A program made the position numbers and the translations under genes. Shown piece by piece: positions 1-5,686 of a stretch of DNA of 14,167 bases. Numbering within the stretch: the first letter of the stretch is position 1; every line of letters begins with the position of its first letter. The notes under the pieces were generated by a model. That model saw nothing but the letters and a program-made list of their open reading frames with translations, did no database searches and had not been told where the DNA came from. Source of the DNA: an uncultured Clostridia bacterium (GTDB taxonomy: Bacteria > Bacillota > Clostridia > Christensenellales > Borkfalkiaceae); NCBI GenBank assembly GCA_937915565.1, contig CALDMH010000017.1, positions 1 to 14,167 on the forward strand, written 5' to 3'.

Positions 1-28
1 TACAAATAATATAGTAAAAAGTTCATAC

Positions 29-58
29 TTTACTTCGCTTGCAAGAGAAAGATATAAT
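29..58 (+). promoter_or_regulatory. Probable sigma-A promoter
   Basis: A perfect TATAAT -10 box lies at 53-58. A partial -35 box, TTTACT (4 of 6 consensus bases), lies at 29-34, giving an 18-base spacer. It sits about 40 bases upstream of the first gene. No other gene is visible in bases 1-98. Confidence 0.5.
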
Positions 59-98
59 ACAGTAAAATTATTAGAAACGGGAAAAGAAGAGGAAAAAT

Positions 99-740
99 AT
101 GAAAGCGAGAGTTATAAACTGCAATTCGGAAATCATAAAAAAAGCTTACAAAAATCAGGATTACAACCTTGTCGTTATGGGTTTTAACGGGGCGGAAAAG
201 GTGAAATACAGCAAGGAACTCAGTGGCGAATCGACGAGGCTTAAAGACCTTGCGGCTTATTCCGAATCCTCCGAAAAAACGCTCGTTTCCGCCTTCGATA
301 CGGATAATTACGGAATAATTAAACATTCCGCGGGCGTTTTCGATTGCGGAAGACTTCTCGGCATAAGCGATATGACCGTGGCTTATTCGGACAGTCCGTA
401 TATGCCGGGCGCGCACGGAAAACTATACGATTCATCGAGCGGGAAAATCGCCGTTGCAATCGGCGACGACGTATTTCGCTTTGAATTATTCAAATCATTC
501 GCCGTTTGCGGCGCGGAAGCGGTTATAGTCGTAAGAAAAGGCGAGGCGACCGAAATGAACAAAATTCTTATAAGAGCCTACTCTTATCTCCTCGGCTTCC
601 CCATTCTTCTCGTTTGCAAGGATAAAGCCGTTGCCTCGGACGTAAAAGGCGATTTAATCGAGCCGAAGGACGACGTTTTCGAGCTAACTCCCCTATACGA
701 CTTTTCGATTAAAACGACCAAAATAAAATTAAATAAATAA
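99..740 (+). CDS. Nitrilase-fold (carbon-nitrogen hydrolase superfamily) protein, predicted non-catalytic
   Basis: The 213-residue protein has the strand pattern of the carbon-nitrogen hydrolase fold: a GRLLGISDMT segment (84-93), a YMPG loop (101-104), the GKIAVAIGDD strand (115-124) and CGAEAVIVV (137-145), followed by RAYSYLLGFPILLVC (159-173). In active family members the strand at 115-124 ends in the nucleophilic cysteine (usually I-C-Y-D). Here that position is Gly122 and the next residues are two aspartates. I also see no lysine at the usual catalytic place before the GRLLG segment. The protein is shorter than the usual 250-300 residues. The family assignment is by fold pattern. Loss of activity is inferred from the missing residues, so a binding or structural role is possible. 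The ATG is preceded by GAAGAGG at 86-92, a good ribosome binding site. It is followed after 50 bases by trmL and may share its transcript. Confidence 0.75.
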   Translation: MKARVINCNSEIIKKAYKNQDYNLVVMGFNGAEKVKYSKELSGESTRLKDLAAYSESSEKTLVSAFDTDNYGIIKHSAGVFDCGRLLGISDMTVAYSDSPYMPGAHGKLYDSSSGKIAVAIGDDVFRFELFKSFAVCGAEAVIVVRKGEATEMNKILIRAYSYLLGFPILLVCKDKAVASDVKGDLIEPKDDVFELTPLYDFSIKTTKIKLNK

Positions 741-790
741 CGGCGGCGAAACGACGCTTATAAGCCGGTAGCCGCAAACAAAGGATAAAA

Positions 791-1285
791 ATGTTTAATA
801 TAGTACTTGTAGAACCCGAAATACCTCAAAACACAGGCAACATATCGCGCACTTGCGCGGCGACGCACAGCGTTTTGCATCTCGTAAAACCGCTCGGGTT
901 TGAAATATCGGACAGAACCCTTAAACGCGCGGGGCTCGATTACTGGCAATATCTCGACGTAAGATATTATGAAAATTTCAACGAACTCTATGAGAAATAC
1001 GAAGGCAAAGCCGATTTCTATTTCTTATCCACGAAGGGCGCGAAGGTCTATTCGGACGTAAAATTTAAGGACGGAGATTTCCTCGTGTTCGGCAAAGAAT
1101 CGCACGGGCTTCCCGAGCCGCTTTTAAAAGAACATTACGACAACACCTTGCGGATACCTATGTGGCAGGATTTAAGAAGCCTTAACCTCTCGAATTCGGT
1201 TGCGATAACTCTTTACGAGGCGTTAAGACAAACCGACTTCAACGGACTTAACCCCGAGGGACACCTGACAGGGAGGCTCGATTGA
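791..1285 (+). CDS. trmL: tRNA (cytidine/uridine(34)-2'-O)-methyltransferase TrmL
   Basis: This is a 164-residue SPOUT-class methyltransferase of normal family length. It begins with the family signature strand and loop (VLVEPEIPQNTGNISRTC, about 5-22). It carries FGKESHGLP at 100-108 and the knot segment RSLNLSNSVAI at 129-139; together these form the S-adenosylmethionine pocket in the C-terminal trefoil knot. Known family members methylate the 2'-OH of the wobble base in tRNA-Leu isoacceptors with CAA and UAA anticodons, using SAM, as cytoplasmic dimers. The ATG follows an AAAGG-type site around 779-784. Its 3' end carries GGGAGG at 1271-1276, which serves as the ribosome binding site of the next gene, so the two are translationally close. 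Recognition is confident; the exact substrate here is taken from the family. Confidence 0.93.
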   Translation: MFNIVLVEPEIPQNTGNISRTCAATHSVLHLVKPLGFEISDRTLKRAGLDYWQYLDVRYYENFNELYEKYEGKADFYFLSTKGAKVYSDVKFKDGDFLVFGKESHGLPEPLLKEHYDNTLRIPMWQDLRSLNLSNSVAITLYEALRQTDFNGLNPEGHLTGRLD

Positions 1286-1286
1286 A

Positions 1287-1964
1287 ATGGGATACCATAT
1301 AGGAACGATGCTTATTTACGAGCATTTCGACAACGGTAAAATTTGTCCGCTTTGTCGCATAAGGAGCGTTATAAACGAACGCCTCACGGAGCAATATCTC
1401 GGAGAGGGCGTTATGGAAGATTCGACGAGAAAGGAAGTGAACGAACTCGGATTTTGCGAGGAGCATTTCGACAAGCTCTACTCTATGCAATCGAAGCTCG
1501 GGCTTGCCCTTCAAATCTCCACCCGATTGAAGAATAAAACGGATAAGTTGGTCTATAAGCCGATTAACGGCAAATTTGCAAAAAAACAGGCCGAGAAAAT
1601 TATTGAATCGAATAAGACCTGCGTTATATGTAAATACCTCGACGACACTATGGAAAGGTATTATAAAACCATATCGCGCGTGTATAAAGACGACGCTAAT
1701 TTTAAGGCAAGAATAGAAACCGGAAACGGATTTTGCCTGGAACACTACGCCGAACTAATCAGATACTCCTCCGAAGCGGGAAGCAAGCAAAACGAATATC
1801 TCGAAGTTCTTTACTCCGCTATGAGGAAGAGACTTGACGCACTCGAAAGTTCGATTGACGAATTTTGCAACCATCACGATTATAGAAAATCGTCCGGACA
1901 ATTATCGACGGAGGCCGAAAATTCGTTAAAGGAAGCCAAACGAACTTTATACGGATTAAAATAA
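1287..1964 (+). CDS. DUF6062 family protein with two CxxC/CxxH zinc-type modules
   Basis: The 225-residue protein contains two similar modules: CPLC (20-23) with FCEEHF (Cys57, His60), and CVIC (112-115) with FCLEHY (Cys150, His153). Each supplies three cysteines and a histidine, a pattern expected to bind one zinc ion, and the two look like an internal duplication. Between them are helical, charged segments. It matches my memory of DUF6062, found next to RNA-related genes in clostridia; no biochemical function is established to my knowledge. The ATG begins one base after the trmL stop codon and uses GGGAGG inside trmL, so the genes are probably co-transcribed and coupled. That position hints at an RNA-related role, which is only an inference. 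There are no signal peptide or membrane segments. I see no convincing terminator after it. Confidence 0.8.
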   Translation: MGYHIGTMLIYEHFDNGKICPLCRIRSVINERLTEQYLGEGVMEDSTRKEVNELGFCEEHFDKLYSMQSKLGLALQISTRLKNKTDKLVYKPINGKFAKKQAEKIIESNKTCVICKYLDDTMERYYKTISRVYKDDANFKARIETGNGFCLEHYAELIRYSSEAGSKQNEYLEVLYSAMRKRLDALESSIDEFCNHHDYRKSSGQLSTEAENSLKEAKRTLYGLK

Positions 1965-2065
1965 GCTTTATATTGCTTTACTTTTTCTCCGTTTTTCTAT
2001 TTATTGCGACAAAAATCGAAAATAAAAAATTTGTAAAGTTTTTTTGAAAAACCACTTAAAAACGT

Positions 2066-2097
2066 TTGACAATATCGAAAAAAAATTGTATTATAAT
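2066..2097 (+). promoter_or_regulatory. Sigma-A promoter of the tRNA-Leu gene
   Basis: A perfect TTGACA -35 box lies at 2066-2071. The best-spaced -10 is TATTAT at 2089-2094, with a 17-base spacer. A perfect TATAAT overlaps it at 2092-2097 but would need a 20-base spacer. Transcription should begin near 2101-2104, leaving a leader of about 45 nt before the tRNA. The stretch 1965-2065 upstream is A/T-rich and I see no gene in it. Confidence 0.8.
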
Positions 2098-2148
2098 CGA
2101 GCAATATCGGTTGAGTTGCAAGGCTTTGCGGCTTGATTGGTATTATAA

Positions 2149-2234
2149 GCGGTCGTGGCGGAATTGGCAGACGCATAAGACTAAGGATCTTATGAGGCTT
2201 TCTCGTGCAGGTTCAAGTCCTGTCGACCGCACCA
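2149..2234 (+). tRNA. tRNA-Leu, anticodon AAG
   Basis: The 7-bp acceptor stem is GCGGTCG (2149-2155) with CGACCGC (2224-2230), followed by discriminator A2231 and a genome-encoded CCA (2232-2234). The D stem is GCG (2158-2160) with CGC (2172-2174). The anticodon stem is TAAGA (2176-2180) with TCTTA (2188-2192), enclosing the loop CTAAGGA. This places anticodon AAG at 2183-2185, with U33 before it and G37 after it. A 14-nt variable region (2193-2206) forms a GAG/CTC stem, as expected for class II tRNA-Leu. The T arm has loop TTCAAGT (2212-2218). A34 implies editing to inosine by a TadA-type deaminase if it is to read more than CUU; that is an inference. It is transcribed alone, with its own promoter and terminator. 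Confidence 0.95.
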
Positions 2235-2240
2235 AAATGC

Positions 2241-2285
2241 AACTCGGTTAAACTTATTGGATAATAGGTTTAATCGAGTTTTTTT
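2241..2285 (+). terminator. Intrinsic terminator after tRNA-Leu
   Basis: An 18-bp hairpin has arms 2241-2258 and 2263-2280, with two G-T wobbles and the loop GGAT. A T-run at 2279-2285 follows. It begins 6 bases after the tRNA CCA end. Its 5' arm overlaps a segment complementary to the tRNA leader, described in the findings. Confidence 0.88.
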
Positions 2286-2334
2286 GGGTATTCTTTAATC
2301 CGAAAAATTAAACGACACGGAGCTTAAAAGTAAA

Positions 2335-2502
2335 ATGAAATACTGCAAAAACTGCGATAAAGAGTTCGACACAGAAAAAAATTCCTGCCCCGTTTGCGGG
2401 AAAAAGTTAGTTATATCGACAAAAGACGGTTTCGACGATAATTCGGACGACGAAGTGACCGCCGAAATTATTTCCTCAACAACGATAACCGGAATTCTGT
2501 AA
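2335..2502 (+). CDS. Small zinc-ribbon protein (55 aa)
   Basis: This short reading frame begins at ATG 2335, with GGAG at 2319-2322 as a rather distant ribosome binding site. It encodes an N-terminal zinc ribbon (CKNC at 4-7 and CPVC at 18-21), then an acidic stretch (DGFDDNSDDE, 31-40) and a hydrophobic end (ITGIL). Four cysteines in two CxxC pairs are the usual treble-clef or rubredoxin-type zinc site. It is in the same reading frame as the downstream double-retropepsin gene, separated by one TAA stop and 15 sense codons. It could therefore be a separate small protein or the N-terminal part of a broken or read-through fusion. I see no promoter between the tRNA terminator and this gene. Function unknown. 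Confidence 0.65.
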   Translation: MKYCKNCDKEFDTEKNSCPVCGKKLVISTKDGFDDNSDDEVTAEIISSTTITGIL

Positions 2503-2547
2503 ACCAATCCCCGAACTCGGATTAAAAACATATCGGTAAAAATCAAG

Positions 2548-3330
2548 ATGAAAAACTGCCTTTCACAACTCAAATTCGCCAATCTTATCTTTCTTAATCT
2601 ACGAATTCAAGATTATGAAACCGTTGCGCTGTTCGATACGGGAGCGGTTAAAACGGTTATCTCGCAAAGCCTTTTTGAAAAGCTTTCCGTTAAGACGACC
2701 GGTAGCCTGAACGCAGGAAACAATAACGGAGCTATAAGAAAGCTTCGCGTAGCAAACGTTTCGGACGTGCAAATCGGTGACGTTTTTTTAAATAAACTCG
2801 AAACCGTCGTAACCGACGACGAGGATTTCATCCTTTACGACGATAACGAACACCTCTTCCCCGCTCAAATATTACTCGGGTGGGACGTTATTTCTCTCTT
2901 TTCTTGGAACTATTCTGCAAAGAACGATTGTTTAACGGTTAACGTTTCAAATAGAAAACCGATTTTATCAAACTCAAACGCCAAACAAGGGCAAATCCCT
3001 ATCGTTTATCCGAAATATTCAGGACGACGCTTTAAAGCCGCAGTCGATACCGGACACACCGATTCCGTTTTGAGTATTGCTTGGCAAAATCGACTGCCGA
3101 AAATCGATTTTCGCGAAACGGAAATAATCGGAATAGGCTCTACGAAGCGGACGACAACCCCATACGTTAAAAATTTTGAAATCACTTTTCAAAATCATTC
3201 GATTTGCTTGCACCACTTGGATATTTGCGAAAAAATATACGGCCGTGCAGCGGACGTGGAAGCGTTATTCGGCTTTGATTTTTTGGAAAAACGCGATTGG
3301 CAACTGGATTTGGATTTTAAACTTTTATAA
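2548..3330 (+). CDS. Tandem retropepsin-like aspartic protease (two DTG lobes)
   Basis: The 260-residue protein contains two copies of the retropepsin half-site pattern. Lobe 1 has ALFDTGAVKTVIS (Asp30-Thr-Gly) and ends in ILLGWDVI (108-115). Lobe 2 has AAVDTGHTDSVLS (Asp167-Thr-Gly) and ends in LFGFDFL (240-246). In retropepsins and their bacterial relatives, each subunit gives one Asp-Thr-Gly and a hydrophobic-Gly-x-Asp strand, and two subunits make one active site. Here both halves are in one chain, so a pseudo-twofold single-chain enzyme like pepsin in layout is likely. There is no signal peptide or membrane segment, so it is probably cytoplasmic. The ATG has no evident ribosome binding site, and translation may depend on the same-frame zinc-ribbon gene upstream. 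A terminator follows directly. Substrate unknown. Confidence 0.8.
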   Translation: MKNCLSQLKFANLIFLNLRIQDYETVALFDTGAVKTVISQSLFEKLSVKTTGSLNAGNNNGAIRKLRVANVSDVQIGDVFLNKLETVVTDDEDFILYDDNEHLFPAQILLGWDVISLFSWNYSAKNDCLTVNVSNRKPILSNSNAKQGQIPIVYPKYSGRRFKAAVDTGHTDSVLSIAWQNRLPKIDFRETEIIGIGSTKRTTTPYVKNFEITFQNHSICLHHLDICEKIYGRAADVEALFGFDFLEKRDWQLDLDFKLL

Positions 3331-3364
3331 ACGCAGGTCGAACGATGAGTTCCCTGCGTTTTTT
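3331..3364 (+). terminator. Intrinsic terminator after the protease gene
   Basis: ACGCAGG (3331-3337) pairs with CCTGCGT (3353-3359) around a 15-base loop. A run of six T at 3359-3364 follows. It begins directly after the protease stop codon. Confidence 0.85.
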
Positions 3365-3402
3365 ATTTACTTCGGATAATTCCAAAAAAACTTACAAACC
3401 GC

Positions 3403-3431
3403 TTGACAACCGAACGGTAGGTAGGTATAAT
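3403..3431 (+). promoter_or_regulatory. Consensus sigma-A promoter of the TetR cassette
   Basis: TTGACA (3403-3408) and TATAAT (3426-3431), both perfect, are separated by exactly 17 bases. A promoter this strong upstream of a regulator gene usually implies repression, which fits the palindrome in the spacer. It drives the tetR-family gene that starts at 3472 and probably the three genes after it. Confidence 0.9.
3409..3418 (+). promoter_or_regulatory. Candidate TetR-family operator
   Basis: ACCGAACGGT is an inverted repeat (ACCG-N2-CGGT) inside the promoter spacer, directly after the -35 box. Bound repressor here would block RNA polymerase. It is followed by GGTAGGTAGGTA, a short direct repeat running into the -10 box. 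That this is the operator of the adjacent TetR protein is inferred from position and symmetry. Confidence 0.5.
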
Positions 3432-3471
3432 GGATAAGAAAAAATAATTCACATTTTCAGGACGAACCGCA

Positions 3472-4107
3472 ATGGAAAAAGGAAACACGAAGCAAGAAAT
3501 ATTCGACGCTGCCTTGAATTTATTTTCCACAAAAGGCTACGAGGCCACCTCGGTTTCGGAAATAGCAGAGGCCGTCGGCATAAAAAAAGCGTCTCTTTAC
3601 AGCCATTTTGCAAGCAAACAGGAAATTTTGGATTCTCTTATCGAAATCTTGAAGAAACAATACGATAAAAATTCTATTTTCGCAAACACGGATTGGGATA
3701 ATCCGACTTTTACGAAAGACAAAGCGAATATCACCGCCGACGACGTTACGAAAGCGATTACGAGGCACGTAAATTATATTTTGCACGACCCCGCAATTCA
3801 AAAAGCACGAAAAATGTTGACAATAGAACAATTCGGCAATCCGCAAATGGCAAAAATACAAACCAAACAAAACTATACCGACGTGATGAACTATTTTATC
3901 GGAATGATGAAATTTCTTGCCCGAAGCGGTAAATTGACCGACGACGACACGGAAATTATTGCCGCACAACTTTGCTTGCCGATTTCCGTGTGGATTAACC
4001 TTTGCGACAGAGAGCCTGAACGCAAAAACGAAATTTTCGGCTTAATAGAACGGCACGTTAATCATTTTTTTAAAACTTACAATATCGATAACGGAGAACA
4101 AAAATGA
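3472..4107 (+). CDS. TetR/AcrR family transcriptional regulator
   Basis: The 211-residue protein has the standard N-terminal TetR DNA-binding domain: an initial helix (IFDAALNLFSTKGYEATS, about 10-27), the helix-turn-helix SEIAEAVGIKKASLYSHF (29-46), and KQEILDSLIEIL. The rest is a helical ligand-binding and dimerisation domain that is not conserved enough to name an inducer. Family members are dimeric repressors released by small molecules. CAGGA at 3458-3462 is a modest ribosome binding site. The stop codon overlaps the ATG of the acetyltransferase gene by four bases (ATGA), so the two are translationally coupled. It probably represses its own operon through the palindrome in the promoter spacer, since no divergent gene is present. 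Confidence 0.92.
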   Translation: MEKGNTKQEIFDAALNLFSTKGYEATSVSEIAEAVGIKKASLYSHFASKQEILDSLIEILKKQYDKNSIFANTDWDNPTFTKDKANITADDVTKAITRHVNYILHDPAIQKARKMLTIEQFGNPQMAKIQTKQNYTDVMNYFIGMMKFLARSGKLTDDDTEIIAAQLCLPISVWINLCDREPERKNEIFGLIERHVNHFFKTYNIDNGEQK

Positions 4108-4850
4108 ATTATATCAAAATTACCGCAGAAAACGTCGACAAAGAACATATTTGCTGCGCTATGTCAGGCAAACAAAGCCTTGTAAAAAAAGAATGGATGA
4201 AGCAAAGGTTTAAAGAAGGGCTCGTTTTTTATCGCAGCGAAGAACGCGGCAAATGCTTTATAGAATATATTCCCGCAGAAAACGCCTGGATACCGATTGA
4301 AGCGGACGGCTATATTTTCATCGATTGTTTATGGATTGCAGGCTCTATGAAAGGGCACGGATATTCCAACGATTTGCTTGCCGAATGTATCCGCGACGCA
4401 AAGGAGCAAGGGAAAAAAGGCGTTTGTATTCTCTCCTCGGAAGGTAGAAAACGCGAATTTTTATCAGACCCGAAATTTATGGCGTATAAAGGATTTACCG
4501 TGGCGGACACGTCCGACTGCGGAATAAATCTTATGTATTTACCATTTGAACCGAACGCCGAGCCGCCGAAATTCAAAGACTTAGCAAAACACCCGCAAAT
4601 CGACGAGAAAGGTTTCGTTCTCTATTACACCGACCAATGCCCGTTCACGTATTACTGGGTGCCGAGAATTTGCGAGGTGGCAAAAGAACGTAACGTACCT
4701 TTAAAAACGATTCATCTCACCGATATGGAAAGCGCGAGAAACGCTCCCGCGCCCGTTACGACTTACGCGCTTTTCCTCGACGGAAGGTTCTTAACGCACG
4801 CCATTCAATCCGACAAGAAGTTTTTAGCTCTTGCCGGCGTGAAGGAGTAA
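4104..4850 (+). CDS. GNAT N-acetyltransferase with C-terminal YoaP-type domain
   Basis: The 248-residue protein has an N-terminal GNAT-like half. A strand FIDCLWIAGSMKGHGYSNDLL (72-92) carries the acetyl-CoA loop, in a K-G-H-G-Y form of the usual R/Q-x-x-G-x-G/A motif. The C-terminal half (about 155-245) matches the YoaP domain, a thioredoxin-like fold found after GNAT domains in Bacillus YoaP and clostridial proteins. It begins FVLYYTDQCPF, with Cys179, and includes a short FLDGRFLTHAI strand. Single-cysteine QCPF suggests metal or thiol binding more than classical disulfide exchange. The acetyl acceptor is unknown; families of this type are often discussed as resistance or detoxification enzymes, but that is inference. 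The start overlaps the end of tetR by four bases, so it is expressed with the regulator. Confidence 0.85.
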   Translation: MNYIKITAENVDKEHICCAMSGKQSLVKKEWMKQRFKEGLVFYRSEERGKCFIEYIPAENAWIPIEADGYIFIDCLWIAGSMKGHGYSNDLLAECIRDAKEQGKKGVCILSSEGRKREFLSDPKFMAYKGFTVADTSDCGINLMYLPFEPNAEPPKFKDLAKHPQIDEKGFVLYYTDQCPFTYYWVPRICEVAKERNVPLKTIHLTDMESARNAPAPVTTYALFLDGRFLTHAIQSDKKFLALAGVKE

Positions 4851-4852
4851 GT

Positions 4853-5056
4853 ATGAGTAAATATGATAAATTATGGCAATATATTGCCGAAAACGGCAGC
4901 GAAAACGTAAAATTGACGTATGACGAAATCGAAAAAATAGCCGGCGCGCCGCTCGACCATTCTTTTTTGAATTATAAAAAAGAATTGACGGAATACGGCT
5001 ATACGGTTGAAAAAATTTCAATGAAAGCGCAAACCGTTTTGTTTAAAAAATTATAG
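4853..5056 (+). CDS. Small DUF7662-like conserved protein
   Basis: This 67-residue soluble protein starts 2 bases after the acetyltransferase stop, with AAGGAG at 4842-4847 as an excellent ribosome binding site. It opens SKYDKLWQYIAENG and continues LTYDEIEKIAGAPLDHSFLNYK (20-41), then a short YTVEKISMKAQTVLFKK strand region. The KYDxLxxYL and LTFxEIExIxGxPL pattern recalls DUF7662, a small family of unknown function often beside regulators or toxin-antitoxin-like genes. The match is from memory of the pattern, so the family name is tentative. The gene itself is well supported by its ribosome binding site, tight spacing and conserved-looking sequence. Confidence 0.8.
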   Translation: MSKYDKLWQYIAENGSENVKLTYDEIEKIAGAPLDHSFLNYKKELTEYGYTVEKISMKAQTVLFKKL

Positions 5057-5089
5057 GCGCATTTCTTATCACAAAAAAGGAGAATGAAA

Positions 5090-5641
5090 ATGAATACTCT
5101 TGAAACTATCCGGAAAACGCTCGGCGTTTTCAAGATTATCGCAAAAGTCGCGTACATACTCTGCATCGTCGGAGCGGTGACGTTCGGAACGGGCGCGCTG
5201 ATTGCCGTTTCGCAAAATAACGGCGGTCACGTTTTTTCCATTTTCGGCGAACCGATTGAAATTTTCCCAGACGGAACGAATCTTGCGCAAAAATTCGTTG
5301 AATTGTTATCTATTTCGCTTACGCTGGCCGCGCAAGCAATTCTTCTCGTTTTTACGCACGCATACCTGAAAGCCGAACAGACGGACGGAACGCCTTTCAC
5401 CGAGTCGGGTGCAAACAAGCTTAAAACGCTCGGAATAAGGTTTATCTATATTCCTCTGATTGCAACGGCGATTTCGGAGATAATCGCGACGATTCAAGGC
5501 GTGGAAAACATAGGAATAATCGACGATTTTTCGAGCGTGATAACCGGAATCGTTTTGCTTTTGGTTTCGCTTGTATTTCGTTACGGCGCAGAGATTGAAA
5601 GAGATAAACGAGCGAAAAACACTCCCGATAACCCGCAATAA
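5090..5641 (+). CDS. DUF2975-like membrane protein
   Basis: The protein has four hydrophobic segments in 183 residues, near 17-40, 70-92, 112-130 and 143-163. Between the second and third is DGTPFTESGANKLKTLGI, and after the fourth is VFRYGAEIERD; both resemble the conserved parts of DUF2975 membrane proteins. Those proteins are often followed by a small Cro-type regulator, which is absent here. I chose ATG 5090 over the in-frame ATG 5084 because AAAGGAG (5076-5082) is 7 bases before 5090 but only 1 base before 5084. It lies 33 bases after the small gene upstream with no promoter between, so it is probably the last gene of the TetR cassette. A strong hairpin follows. The substrate or role is unknown. 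Confidence 0.8.
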   Translation: MNTLETIRKTLGVFKIIAKVAYILCIVGAVTFGTGALIAVSQNNGGHVFSIFGEPIEIFPDGTNLAQKFVELLSISLTLAAQAILLVFTHAYLKAEQTDGTPFTESGANKLKTLGIRFIYIPLIATAISEIIATIQGVENIGIIDDFSSVITGIVLLLVSLVFRYGAEIERDKRAKNTPDNPQ

Positions 5642-5653
5642 TTTACGTTAATT

Positions 5654-5686
5654 CGGCCGTCGCGTTGCATCGCGACGGCCGCTTTT
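5654..5686 (+). terminator. Terminator between convergent operon and gpr
   Basis: A perfect 11-bp GC-rich hairpin, CGGCCGTCGCG (5654-5664) with CGCGACGGCCG (5671-5681), has the loop TTGCAT. A short T-run (5683-5686) follows on the plus strand. The minus-strand gpr stop codon begins at 5687, so the hairpin may also act on gpr transcripts, though no T-run exists on that side. Confidence 0.75.

Noticed and set aside
791..2234. Functional link between trmL and the nearby tRNA-Leu
   Set aside because: Known TrmL substrates are tRNA-Leu with CAA and UAA anticodons, not AAG, and the genes have separate transcription signals. The closeness is probably chance.
2066..2251. 61-codon open frame spanning the tRNA-Leu gene
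   Set aside because: It runs from the promoter through the tRNA itself, has no ribosome binding site and no protein-like sequence.
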